NCBI RefSeq assembly: GCF_000619945.1
Contig: NZ_JHVC01000019.1
Span: 7,487 to 71,486, forward strand
Source of the DNA: Clostridium lundense DSM 17049
GTDB lineage: Bacteria > Bacillota > Clostridia > Clostridiales > Clostridiaceae
Reading direction: 5' to 3'
Length of the DNA stretch: 64,000 nt
Position numbers and translations under genes: made by a program
In this document: positions 35,818 through 44,191 of the stretch, piece by piece
Position numbering within the stretch: position 1 is the first letter of the stretch
How the letters are laid out: the number at the start of each line of letters is the position of its first letter
Notes under the pieces: model-generated
What the model was told of the DNA's origin: nothing
Databases searched by the model: none
Seen by the model: only the letters and a program-made list of their open reading frames with translations

Positions 35818-36807
35818 ATGAGAAATTTAAAAGAAATATGCCCAGGAGTTATTTTAAGTTTTATAATTGCAGTAATTGCTACTATACTTGGTGAAAAGTG
35901 GCCTATTATTGGAGGAGCAGTTTTTGGTATTTTAATTGGAATTATTATTAATAATACTATAGGTAAACCAGAGAAGAGTAAAAAAGGAGTAACCTTTGTA
36001 TCAAAAAAAGTTCTTCAATGGTCAATAATTTTATTAGGGGCTGGTCTTAGCTTTACTCAAGTAAAGAGTACAGGACTAGAATCATTATCTGTAACTGTAG
36101 TAACTATAACAGTAGCTTTTGTATCTGCATTTCTAATTGGAAAACTTCTAAAAATTCCAAACAACTTAAAATCACTTATAGGAGTAGGGACAGCTATATG
36201 TGGTGGTTCAGCTATTGCTGCAGTATCTCCAATAATTGAAGCAGATGATATGGAAATTGCATATTCTATATCTACTATATTTTTATTTAATATAATGGCA
36301 GTGTTAATATTTCCACCACTTGGACATATGTTAAATCTTACGGATAAGGGTTTTGGATTATGGGCAGGTACTGCTATAAATGATACATCTTCCGTGGTAG
36401 CGGCAGGATATATATTTAGTAATGCAGCAGGAGAGTTTGCAACTATTGTAAAACTTACAAGAGCAACACTTATAATTCCTATATCTTTAATATTTGCTAT
36501 GATTACTGCTTATAAAAAGAAAAAGGAATCTAACTTTAATTTAAGAAAAATATTTCCTTGGTTTATATTATGGTTTTTAGTAGCTTCAATTTTAAATACT
36601 TTAGGAGTATTTCCAAAGAGTTTAATTCCACATATAACAAGGCTAGGAAAGTTTATGATAGTTATGGCTTTATCAGCAGTAGGACTTAGTGCTAATTTTA
36701 AGGATATGATAAAATCAGGTTTAAAGCCTGTATTATTAGGACTTATAGTTTGGTTTAATGTTGCTATTTCTAGTTTATTAGTGCAGCATTTTATGGGACA
36801 ACTTTAG
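35818..36807 (+). CDS. YeiH/UPF0324 family membrane protein, putative sulfate exporter
   Basis: The 329-residue protein has about ten membrane helices and the YeiH outline: GVGTAICGGSAIAAVSP in the middle and WAGTAINDTSSVVAAGY soon after. Members are annotated as putative sulfate exporters on limited evidence. The ATG follows TAGGAGG. It is a single gene that runs into dispersed repeat copy B. I see no sulfur gene beside it, so the substrate is open. Confidence 0.85.
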   Translation: MRNLKEICPGVILSFIIAVIATILGEKWPIIGGAVFGILIGIIINNTIGKPEKSKKGVTFVSKKVLQWSIILLGAGLSFTQVKSTGLESLSVTVVTITVAFVSAFLIGKLLKIPNNLKSLIGVGTAICGGSAIAAVSPIIEADDMEIAYSISTIFLFNIMAVLIFPPLGHMLNLTDKGFGLWAGTAINDTSSVVAAGYIFSNAAGEFATIVKLTRATLIIPISLIFAMITAYKKKKESNFNLRKIFPWFILWFLVASILNTLGVFPKSLIPHITRLGKFMIVMALSAVGLSANFKDMIKSGLKPVLLGLIVWFNVAISSLLVQHFMGQL

Positions 36808-37125
36808 AAAATTACGAAGTAATTTTTTAGAGTACAGAGCAAAGAGTACAGATGAGGAGAAATTTTCTCCATGTGAAAATAAGTTTTCATTTATTAAATA
36901 GAGTTTCTAAACTACACACTATTCGTGGCATGAAGGGATTAATGAATAGTGTGTAGTTTATTATTGAATTAAGAGTAAATATCATAATTTAATGCCATAA
37001 AAACTTAGTCGATAGACTGCAAGATTAGCTAATTTAGGAATTTGATTTAATAATCACTATCTCTGTACTTTGTGCTTTGTTATCTGTACTCTAAAAAAAT
37101 GGTCACAATTTTTTAAAAATGAGTA
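36808..37125. repeat. Dispersed inverted-repeat element, copy B
   Basis: This 318-base gap lies between convergent genes and has no coding sequence. Its left end (ATTTTTTAGAGTACAGAGC, about 36822-36840) is inverted at its right end (CTCTGTACTTTGTGCTTTG, then GGTCACAATTTTTT). An inner hairpin pairs AAACTACACACTATTC with GAATAGTGTGTAGTTT. The ends match copy A at 3766-4133, including GGTCACAATTTTTT, while the interiors differ. It looks like a second copy of a MITE-like element. Confidence 0.6.
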
Positions 37126-37920
37126 TTACTCATTTTTAAGCCCTCTCAACACCTTACATATATTATCCACGTCTTCATTAGATAATGAATCAAAGTGATC
37201 TAACTTGTTTTTTATATTCTTTATAGTTTCTGATTTATAAGTTATGCCTTTATTTTTTCCCTTATTTATAAAAAATGTAGCTATAGTTCCAGTAAGCATA
37301 CTTAAAAAGCTTATTCCAGTGAGCATTAAAAATACTGCTATAAGTCTTCCTAGGGTTGTCTTAGGCGAAAGATCCCCATATCCTACTGTTGTAGCTGTTA
37401 CAAAGGACCACCAAAGAGCGTTACCAAAAGACATATTTTCAGAAAGATGTATACCTAAGGCACCAAGTAGTAATATACTTAAAGTAATCCATAATATATA
37501 GTTGAAATTATTTGTTTTTAGGAAATTATCTATATTTCTTCTAAATTTATAGTAGAACGCTATCATTTTGATAATTTTTATTATTTTAAGAAATCTAACT
37601 AAACGGGCCATCTTTAGTGACTGAAAAAGAGGGTCAATAGGTACAATAGCTATTAGATCAACTATATTTTTTATAAAGAACTTCTTTTTATTCTGCGAAA
37701 AAATAAATCTTGTAAAGTAATCTATAGTAAAAATAAATATTATTACATCATTTACAATATCTAATGTATGTTTTTCCCATAGGGTTAGTCCGTGAGATAC
37801 AAAGAATACAATTGTTATTAAAAGACAAATTAAAGATAATATAGCCATTATAATTTCATATATTATTAAATATTTTTTGTCATTTTTCATTGTGTAAATT
37901 AGTTTTTGTAAAGATTCCAT
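37126..37920 (-). CDS. Voltage-gated-type potassium channel
   Basis: The 264-residue protein has a six-helix channel plan. A voltage-sensor-like segment, MARLVRFLKIIKIIKMI, has regularly spaced basic residues (S4). The pore helix and filter read WWSFVTATTVGYGDLSP, and TVGYGD is the potassium selectivity filter. A cytoplasmic tail of about 50 residues follows with no nucleotide-binding domain. I start at ATG 37920, nine bases after GGAGGG on the reverse strand. It probably sets membrane potential or potassium flux. Confidence 0.9.
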   Translation of the reverse strand: MESLQKLIYTMKNDKKYLIIYEIIMAILSLICLLITIVFFVSHGLTLWEKHTLDIVNDVIIFIFTIDYFTRFIFSQNKKKFFIKNIVDLIAIVPIDPLFQSLKMARLVRFLKIIKIIKMIAFYYKFRRNIDNFLKTNNFNYILWITLSILLLGALGIHLSENMSFGNALWWSFVTATTVGYGDLSPKTTLGRLIAVFLMLTGISFLSMLTGTIATFFINKGKNKGITYKSETIKNIKNKLDHFDSLSNEDVDNICKVLRGLKNE

Positions 37921-38156
37921 TGTCAAATTCCCTCCAAATATACTATATAAAAATATATTATATTGTAATTGATGTTGGAGTCAAATATATTTTTAAAAAA
38001 TATAAATAATAGAATTAAAAATATTATTTAATATATTATAAAAAATATAGACTAACAAAGCACAAATAAAGTATAATTAAAACATAATATGTAGAAAAAT
38101 AGGGTAAATATGCAACTTGAATTAACAAATATTTTATAATGTGGAAGGTGAGTTAA

Positions 38157-39020
38157 ATGAAAAAATTAAGAATTGCAATTGTTGATGACTCCCAATTTTC
38201 AATAAGTATTCTAAAAGATATATTAGAAGAAAGTGGACATGAAGTGGTTGGTTGTGCTACATCATTGCAGGAAACTATTGAATTAATGACAGAAAAAAAG
38301 CCGGATTTAGTAACTATGGATATGACACTTCCAGGAACAGATGGCTTAGAGTGTACTAGAGCTATTCATAATATTGATAAAAATATAAAAGTTATAATTG
38401 TAAGCTCTATGATGGATGATGAGATTGTAAAAGAGGCCAAGGAAAATAAAGTGGCAGGATATGTGCAAAAGCCTGTAGATGCTGAAGAACTTATTTCTGT
38501 AATAGATGGTATAATGTTTGAAGAACAATTGTTTAATATTTTAAAAGAAATGAATTTTATGGTATTTAAAGAGGCTTTTTCAAACAATCTTAATAGGCTC
38601 ACTAAAACTATACCTTCATTCTGCGATGAAAGTAGTTCAGGTAAAATAGAAATTTCAAATGGTATATCAGTAGTAGTTGGAATTATAGGAAAATATGCTG
38701 GAAGAATGATAATGGATTTATCTTATGAAACTGCTAATAATATGGCAAAAGCTATTTTAAAAAGAGAAGCTAAGGATATGGATGAATGTTTAGCAATGGT
38801 AGGAGAATTAGCTAATATTGTGGCAGGAAATGCATGTTCAATGCTTAACCGCAAAAATAAGGCATATGGATTACGTGTAGCTCCTCCTACAGTATTTCAT
38901 GGTGATTCCTTGAAGATATCAAATGCTTTCTTGCCAACCACTTCTGTTATTGGTAAAACTGTTTTTGGAGATATATATTTAAATGTTGGTTTCAAAAGAG
39001 GTGAAGAGCAATGGATGTAA
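38157..39020 (+). CDS. Response regulator receiver fused to a CheX-type domain
   Basis: The 287-residue protein has an N-terminal CheY-like receiver with acidic residues D10-D11, phosphoacceptor D55 (TMDMTLPG), and K105 (VQKPVD). From about residue 130 it has a CheX/CheC/FliY phosphatase-like domain with the catalytic ExxN motif at E217 and N220 (GELANIVAGN). Such fusions could dephosphorylate their own or another receiver. It overlaps the next gene, a second CheX, by ten bases. The ATG follows AAGGTGAG. Confidence 0.88.
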   Translation: MKKLRIAIVDDSQFSISILKDILEESGHEVVGCATSLQETIELMTEKKPDLVTMDMTLPGTDGLECTRAIHNIDKNIKVIIVSSMMDDEIVKEAKENKVAGYVQKPVDAEELISVIDGIMFEEQLFNILKEMNFMVFKEAFSNNLNRLTKTIPSFCDESSSGKIEISNGISVVVGIIGKYAGRMIMDLSYETANNMAKAILKREAKDMDECLAMVGELANIVAGNACSMLNRKNKAYGLRVAPPTVFHGDSLKISNAFLPTTSVIGKTVFGDIYLNVGFKRGEEQWM

Positions 39021-39475
39021 ATTTAGTTAATCCATTTATTGAATCAGTTTATTCAGTAATGCCACAACTTGGCTTTAGTAATGTTGAAAAACGTAAAGTG
39101 GATGTAAAAGAAAAAAAGATTCAGAGTGCAGGTGTTCTTATAAATTTAGGTATTGTAGGAGATATTAAGGGTAACGTTATTTATGGGATGGATATAGAAA
39201 GTGCTAAAAAAATTGCATCAAAAATGATGATGGGTATGCCTGTAAATGATTTAGATGATATGGCACAAAGTGCTTTATCGGAACTTTCAAACATGCTCAC
39301 TGCTAATGCAAGCATAAATTTTTCAAATATAGGTACAAGCATAAATATATCTACACCTACCTTAATTTATGGAGAGAAAATTGAAGTTAAAGTTAATACA
39401 GACAAAGCTTTATGTGTAGAGTTGCTGGTAGATAGCATTCCAATTGAAATTAATGTAGCTTTTGATAATGTTTAA
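39011..39475 (+). CDS. cheX: CheX-type chemotaxis phosphatase
   Basis: The 154-residue protein is a single CheX domain with the ExxN active motif at E91 and N94 (SELSNMLTAN). CheX proteins dephosphorylate CheY-P and adapt motor output. The start overlaps the end of the CheY-CheX fusion gene, with AAGAGGTGAAG as ribosome site. The two likely act as a coupled pair in chemotaxis or in another CheY-like circuit. A terminator follows. There are no flagellar genes nearby. Confidence 0.85.
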   Translation: MDVNLVNPFIESVYSVMPQLGFSNVEKRKVDVKEKKIQSAGVLINLGIVGDIKGNVIYGMDIESAKKIASKMMMGMPVNDLDDMAQSALSELSNMLTANASINFSNIGTSINISTPTLIYGEKIEVKVNTDKALCVELLVDSIPIEINVAFDNV

Positions 39476-39491
39476 TGTATTATATTATTTG

Positions 39492-39523
39492 ACATACTAG
39501 GTAATTATCTAGTATGTTTTTTA
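39492..39523 (+). terminator. Terminator after cheX
   Basis: ACATACTAG (39492-39500) pairs with CTAGTATGT (39509-39517) and is followed by TTTTTTATT. Confidence 0.85.
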
Positions 39524-39617
39524 TTGTAGATAAAAGTGTAGTTCACTTTTTTATTTGGGTTAGTATATAATTAAGTATGTTTTTACCATACTAAAGAGGA
39601 AAGGAGATAATATTATT

Positions 39618-41048
39618 ATGGCAGAGAATATACAAAGCGATGAGTATAAAAATAGATGGCTCATATTAGCTATTGTAGTAATGCAGCCTTTTATGGCCTG
39701 TCTAGATAGTAGTATAGTAAATGTAGCATTGCCTATTATGTCTAAAAAATTGTCTGTTTCTATGGCTTCAATAGAATGGGTAGTTACTAGTTATCTTATA
39801 ATTATATCTGCTACTATTTTAATCTTTGGAAGATTAGGAGATATAAAAGGAAAGACAACAGTTTTTAAATATGGATTAATAATATTTGCATTTGGTTCAT
39901 TGTTATGTGGAATATCTTCTGATTTAAGATTTTTAGTCTTTTCTAGGGTGGTGCAGGCAATAGGCGCTGCTATGACTATGGCAACTAATCAGGGTATAAT
40001 AACTCAGGTTTTCCCGGGAAATGAAAGAGGAAGGGCATTAGGCATTTCAGGAACATTTGTAGCATTAGGAACACTTGTAGGTCCACCTTTAGGAGGATTT
40101 ATAATATCAATACTTAGTTGGCAATATATATTTTTAATTAATATACCTGTAGGTATTATTACGTTTATATTTGCTATAAAAGTTCTTCCTAAAACCAGTA
40201 AGAAGAAAGAGGAAGGGTTAGATATTAAAGGAGCAGTATTGTTTTTTATTTTTGTTGTAACTTTATTTTCAAGTATGATTATTGGACAGCATATTGGATA
40301 TGAAAATACATATATAATTATAAGTTTTATAATTTCAATTATATCTTTTATAGTATTTGTTTTAATTGAGAACAAAGTTAATCAACCTTTATTAGATTTT
40401 ACTATATTTAAAAACAGAGTGTTTTCTATAAATGTACTATGTGCATTTATATCTTTTACTGCTTTAAGTTGTGTAAATATAATACATCCTTTTTATTTAC
40501 AAGATGTGTTAAAGTTTTCTCCTGCTAAGACAGGAATGATTATGACAGTATACCCGGTAACACTTACTTTAGTAGCTCCAATTAGCGGACATTTGTCAGA
40601 TAAAATTGGAAGTAAAATATTAACTTTAAGTGGACTTTTAGTTGTAACTATAGGATTTATATTTATGTCTAATCTAAAAGAAATTTCTAGTGTTTATACT
40701 ATAGTTATATCAGTTGGATTATTAGGTATAGGAAATGGACTTTTTCAGTCTCCTAATAACTCTCTTGTTATGTCTACTGTTCCAAAGCATAAACTAGGTA
40801 TTGCTGGTAGTGTAAATGCATTAGTAAGAAATTTAGGTTTTGTATTTGGAGTATGTGCAGCTACTACTATTTTATATAATAGAATGAGTTATAAAATAGG
40901 ATATAAAGTGTTGAGTTATGTTCAAGGCAGAGGAGATGTGTTCATTTATGCTATGAGAATAGTTTACATTTGTGCATGTACAATTTGTGTTATAGCTTTT
41001 ATTTTATCCTTAATTGATAAGTTAAAGCCTAATGTAAATAGAGAGTGA
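39618..41048 (+). CDS. MFS multidrug transporter of the DHA2/EmrB-QacA type
   Basis: The 476-residue protein has about 14 membrane helices. Early motif D1 reads LDSSIVNVALP, motif A is GRLGDIKGK, and a motif-C-like GTFVALGTLVGPPLGG marks the drug:H+ antiporters of the DHA2 family. It probably exports toxic compounds. An AAAGGAGAT ribosome site precedes the ATG by a slightly long gap. No regulator gene stands beside it, but the CRP-like gene follows after a terminator. Confidence 0.88.
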   Translation: MAENIQSDEYKNRWLILAIVVMQPFMACLDSSIVNVALPIMSKKLSVSMASIEWVVTSYLIIISATILIFGRLGDIKGKTTVFKYGLIIFAFGSLLCGISSDLRFLVFSRVVQAIGAAMTMATNQGIITQVFPGNERGRALGISGTFVALGTLVGPPLGGFIISILSWQYIFLINIPVGIITFIFAIKVLPKTSKKKEEGLDIKGAVLFFIFVVTLFSSMIIGQHIGYENTYIIISFIISIISFIVFVLIENKVNQPLLDFTIFKNRVFSINVLCAFISFTALSCVNIIHPFYLQDVLKFSPAKTGMIMTVYPVTLTLVAPISGHLSDKIGSKILTLSGLLVVTIGFIFMSNLKEISSVYTIVISVGLLGIGNGLFQSPNNSLVMSTVPKHKLGIAGSVNALVRNLGFVFGVCAATTILYNRMSYKIGYKVLSYVQGRGDVFIYAMRIVYICACTICVIAFILSLIDKLKPNVNRE

Positions 41049-41129
41049 TTTTATTAATGGAAGATTATAGATAGTATATAGAATTTAAATAAAGTGCTAT
41101 ATAAATTTAATATTTGTATAGCGATTTTG

Positions 41130-41168
41130 CACAATACTTAAGAATATTTAAGTATTGTGTTTTATTTT
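41130..41168 (+). terminator. Terminator after the MFS gene
   Basis: CACAATACTTAA (41130-41141) pairs exactly with TTAAGTATTGTG (41148-41159), followed by TTTTATTTT. Confidence 0.88.
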
Positions 41169-41212
41169 GTGATGAAAAGGAATTATTTAGTATATAATTA
41201 TAATAGTGATTA

Positions 41213-41224
41213 GGACATTTGTCC
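41213..41224. promoter_or_regulatory. CRP-type palindrome before the nucleoside operon regulator
   Basis: GGACATTTGTCC is a near-perfect palindrome (GGACA/TGTCC arms). It lies just downstream of TATAAT (41199-41204), about where transcription should start, so binding there would repress. The same core occurs at 346-355 next to the other CRP-like gene. Confidence 0.5.
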
Positions 41225-41270
41225 TTTATGAAAAGGTTTAAAAATTCTATTATTAAAGAGGAGAGAGAAA

Positions 41271-41966
41271 ATGAATATATATAAAGTAGTACAGATTATA
41301 GAGAGTACCCCTGAAATATATAATATGTTAAAGTATTGTCCTTATGACATACTTAAAAGATGGGAAATTAAAAAGTATGACAAAGACTGCGTTATACTGA
41401 ATCAAGGGGAAATTTATGATTATTTTTATATAATCGTTGATGGAATTGCAGACGTTTTTGTCATGTCTGAAAATGGGAAAAGATACTCTCAGTCAATATA
41501 TAATAAGGGGAATTTCATAGGGGAACTTGAAATATTTAATAGAGTGCCTTTTAGCTGTTCTATAGAAGCTATAACTGATCTTACTGTTTTGCAGCTTAAA
41601 AGGGAATATTTTTTAAGATGGATAGAAGTGGATAGAAATATTAGTGAATACATAACTAAAACTTTATGTAGTGAATTTTACAGGTTATCTAAAAAAGCAG
41701 CTCAAGATACACTATATCCACTAAAACAAAGATTGTGTAAGTATTTATTGGATTCCATAGATAAAAATATAAACAAAAAATATGATATAGCAATAAATAT
41801 TAAAAAAGATAAATTAAGCAGCCAACTAGCTGTAACTGAAAGAAGTATTAACAGAGTTTTACATAGCTTAAAAGAAAAAAGCATAATAAATGTAAACAAT
41901 AACACTATAATAATTAAGGATTTAGACAAGCTAGAAAATGAAGAAGAAGTTAGTAGAATTTATTAA
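41271..41966 (+). CDS. CRP/FNR-family transcriptional regulator
   Basis: The 231-residue protein has an N-terminal cyclic-nucleotide-binding-like barrel (about 25-130; GEIYDYFYIIVDGIADVFV, then GNFIGELEIF) and a C-terminal helix-turn-helix (about 180-212; KLSSQLAVTERSINRVLHSL). It resembles the YeiL-type CRP regulators. No cysteine cluster for an iron-sulfur sensor is visible at the N-terminus. The uridine phosphorylase starts 16 bases downstream, so it probably controls the nucleoside operon that it heads. A palindrome upstream suggests autoregulation. The ATG follows AGAGGAGAGAG. Confidence 0.88.
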   Translation: MNIYKVVQIIESTPEIYNMLKYCPYDILKRWEIKKYDKDCVILNQGEIYDYFYIIVDGIADVFVMSENGKRYSQSIYNKGNFIGELEIFNRVPFSCSIEAITDLTVLQLKREYFLRWIEVDRNISEYITKTLCSEFYRLSKKAAQDTLYPLKQRLCKYLLDSIDKNINKKYDIAINIKKDKLSSQLAVTERSINRVLHSLKEKSIINVNNNTIIIKDLDKLENEEEVSRIY

Positions 41967-41982
41967 ATTGGAGGTAGGATAA

Positions 41983-42732
41983 ATGGAACAATATGAGCCA
42001 CATATTAGATGTTCAAAAGATGCTAATGTAAAGTATGCAATAGTACCGGGAGATCCTAAAAGAGTAGATAGAGTTAAGGAGTTTTTAGAAGAGCCTAAAG
42101 AAATAGCAAATAATAGAGAGTTTAAATCTGTAGTTGGATATTATAAGGGAGTAAAAGTGATAGTTACTTCTACGGGAATAGGTGGTCCCTCTACTGGAAT
42201 TGCAGTTGAAGAACTAAAAAATATAGGAGTAGATACTATTATACGAATAGGTAGTTGTGGAGCACTTCAAGATAATATTAAATTAGGAGATTTAATAATA
42301 GGTACTGCAGCTGTAAGAGATGAGGGAACTTCTAAAACATATGTAGAAACTGAATATCCTGCTGTTGCGGATTTTAAAGTTGTTCAAAGTTTGATAGAAA
42401 GTGCAAAAGAACAAAAATTTGTATATCATCATGGTGTTATAAGAAGTCATGATAGTTTTTATACTGATGAAGAAGAAAATATAGATAATTATTGGAAAAC
42501 AAAGAATGTTCTTGGGGCAGATATGGAAAGTGCAGCTTTATTTGTAATAGGAAGATTAAGAAATATTAAAACAGCTTCTATACTAAATGTAGTAGTAGAA
42601 AGTGACGGAAATTTAGAAAGTGGTATAAATGAATATGTAGATGGAGATAACGATTCTATGGATGGAGAGAAAAAAGAAATATTGACAGCATTGGAGGGAA
42701 TTGTAAAATTAAATAGTGGGAAAACATTATAA
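41983..42732 (+). CDS. udp: Uridine phosphorylase
   Basis: The 249-residue protein is a nucleoside phosphorylase of the NP-I family. It has the phosphate-binding GDPKRV near residue 25 and IIRIGSCGALQ. ADMESAALFVIG (about 183-194) carries the ribose-binding Met-Glu pair. It splits uridine with phosphate into uracil and ribose-1-phosphate in the cytoplasm. The length fits. The next four genes encode a complete ECF transporter, so the substrate of this enzyme probably enters through it. The ribosome site is TGGAGG. Confidence 0.88.
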   Translation: MEQYEPHIRCSKDANVKYAIVPGDPKRVDRVKEFLEEPKEIANNREFKSVVGYYKGVKVIVTSTGIGGPSTGIAVEELKNIGVDTIIRIGSCGALQDNIKLGDLIIGTAAVRDEGTSKTYVETEYPAVADFKVVQSLIESAKEQKFVYHHGVIRSHDSFYTDEEENIDNYWKTKNVLGADMESAALFVIGRLRNIKTASILNVVVESDGNLESGINEYVDGDNDSMDGEKKEILTALEGIVKLNSGKTL

Positions 42733-42754
42733 TTAGATATAAGGAGGAGTAATA

Positions 42755-43357
42755 ATGAGTAAAAAAAGTATGTGGTCATTTAAACTTTCTACAGCTTCAT
42801 TGGTGCTTATACCAGCAGCCGTTGGAATTAACTACATCGGAAAGTTATTTGCAGGTGTGCTAAAACTTCCGTTATGGCTGGATGCAATTGGAACTATGTT
42901 AGCAAGTATGATGGCTGGGCCAATTGTTGGAGCAATTAGTGGAGCTATAAACAATATTATTTATGGATTAACTATGGATCCTATTTCGTTCATTTATGGA
43001 TTAACAAGTGTTGCTATTGGAATTGTTGTGGGTATTTTTGCGTATAAAGGATTCATAAGTAATATAGGAAAAGCAATAATTACAGGATTGATTGTTGCTT
43101 GTATAGCTGCTGTTGTTTCAACACCAATTAATATAGCTTTTTGGGGAGGACAAACAGGCAATGTATGGGGAGATGCATTATATGCAGTTTTAATTGCAAA
43201 AGGATCTCCAGTGTGGATAGCTTCTTTTTTAGATGAATTAGTGGTTGATTTACCAGATAAAGTAGCTACTCTTGTAATAAGTTATGGTATATTTAAAGGC
43301 CTTCCAAGTAAGCTTACAATTTTGTATAGCAATAAAGATGAAATTCAAAAACTATAA
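42755..43357 (+). CDS. ECF transporter S component, probably for a nucleoside
   Basis: The 200-residue membrane protein has about six helices and the outline of ECF substrate-binding (S) subunits: LPLWLDAIGTMLASMMAGPIVGAISGAINNIIYG near the N-terminus (described, positions about 29-62), then a PINIAFWGG loop. It starts 22 bases after uridine phosphorylase and precedes the T and A subunits. The context suggests a nucleoside such as uridine, though direct evidence is absent. The ribosome site is AGGAGGAG. Confidence 0.82.
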   Translation: MSKKSMWSFKLSTASLVLIPAAVGINYIGKLFAGVLKLPLWLDAIGTMLASMMAGPIVGAISGAINNIIYGLTMDPISFIYGLTSVAIGIVVGIFAYKGFISNIGKAIITGLIVACIAAVVSTPINIAFWGGQTGNVWGDALYAVLIAKGSPVWIASFLDELVVDLPDKVATLVISYGIFKGLPSKLTILYSNKDEIQKL

Positions 43358-43367
43358 TTAGTTTAGT

Positions 43368-43401
43368 AAAAATACATTTGTAATATTACAAATGTATTTT
43401 T
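43368..43401 (+). terminator. Perfect palindrome inside the ECF operon, candidate attenuator
   Basis: AAAAATACATTTGTAAT (43368-43384) is followed at once by its exact complement (43385-43401). The right arm ends in T5. It lies between the S-component gene and the T-component gene, and could lower expression of the downstream energising module. Confidence 0.65.
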
Positions 43402-43423
43402 AAAATTTGAAAGGGTGAAAAGG

Positions 43424-44191
43424 GTGAAAGCATTAAGTTTGTATGAAGATAAGGAATCATTTATTCATAAAGTTGATCCTATAAGTAAAATTTTTTATAT
43501 AATTACAATGATTGCAGTTACATTAATAATACCAACTAAGACTTCAGCGGCTATATGTATGTTTGCAAGTATAGTTTGTCTAATTATTGGTAAAGTATTC
43601 AAGAAGGTTATACCAATAATAAACTTTAGTTTAATAATACTTTTATCAATAATTATAATACAAGGATTGTTCAATTCATCAAATAAGACTCCATTATTTA
43701 ATTTAGGAAATGTTACTTTTTACAAAGAAGGATTAATGTACGCACTATTAATATGCTTAAGAGTTATAAATATATTAAGTGCTTTTGCCATACTTGTTTT
43801 AACTACTAAACCTTCAGATTTAATAGAAGCTTTAGTAAGAAAGGGATTGTCAGCAAAAATAGGCTATGTTTTGAGTTCAGTACTTCAAATAATACCACAA
43901 ATGACATCTACTATGGAAACAATAATGGATGCTCAAAGGTCTAGGGGAATGGAGACAGAAGGAAAATTAAGTACAAGAATTAAAGCTTTCTTTCCACTCA
44001 TAGGACCTGTTGTAATGAATTCTCTTATTGCCACAAGGGAAAGATCAATGGCTTTAGAGGTTAGAGGATTTAACGCAAGTAATAAGAAAAGTTTTTTAAA
44101 TGATCAGAAGTATGGTAATTTCAATACAGTTATAAGAATAGTATTATTTGCAGCAATAATTTTATCTATTATATGGAGGGTTGTTTTATGA
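43424..44191 (+). CDS. ECF transporter transmembrane T component
   Basis: The 255-residue protein has five to six membrane helices and the EcfT coupling motifs: MDAQRSRGME and a second region ATRERSMALEVRGF, the Ala-Arg-Gly type signatures that contact the ATPases. It joins the S component to the A subunits. I start at GTG 43424 behind AAGGGTG; GTG 43415 is too close to its site. Its stop overlaps the next start (ATGA). Confidence 0.87.
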   Translation: MKALSLYEDKESFIHKVDPISKIFYIITMIAVTLIIPTKTSAAICMFASIVCLIIGKVFKKVIPIINFSLIILLSIIIIQGLFNSSNKTPLFNLGNVTFYKEGLMYALLICLRVINILSAFAILVLTTKPSDLIEALVRKGLSAKIGYVLSSVLQIIPQMTSTMETIMDAQRSRGMETEGKLSTRIKAFFPLIGPVVMNSLIATRERSMALEVRGFNASNKKSFLNDQKYGNFNTVIRIVLFAAIILSIIWRVVL

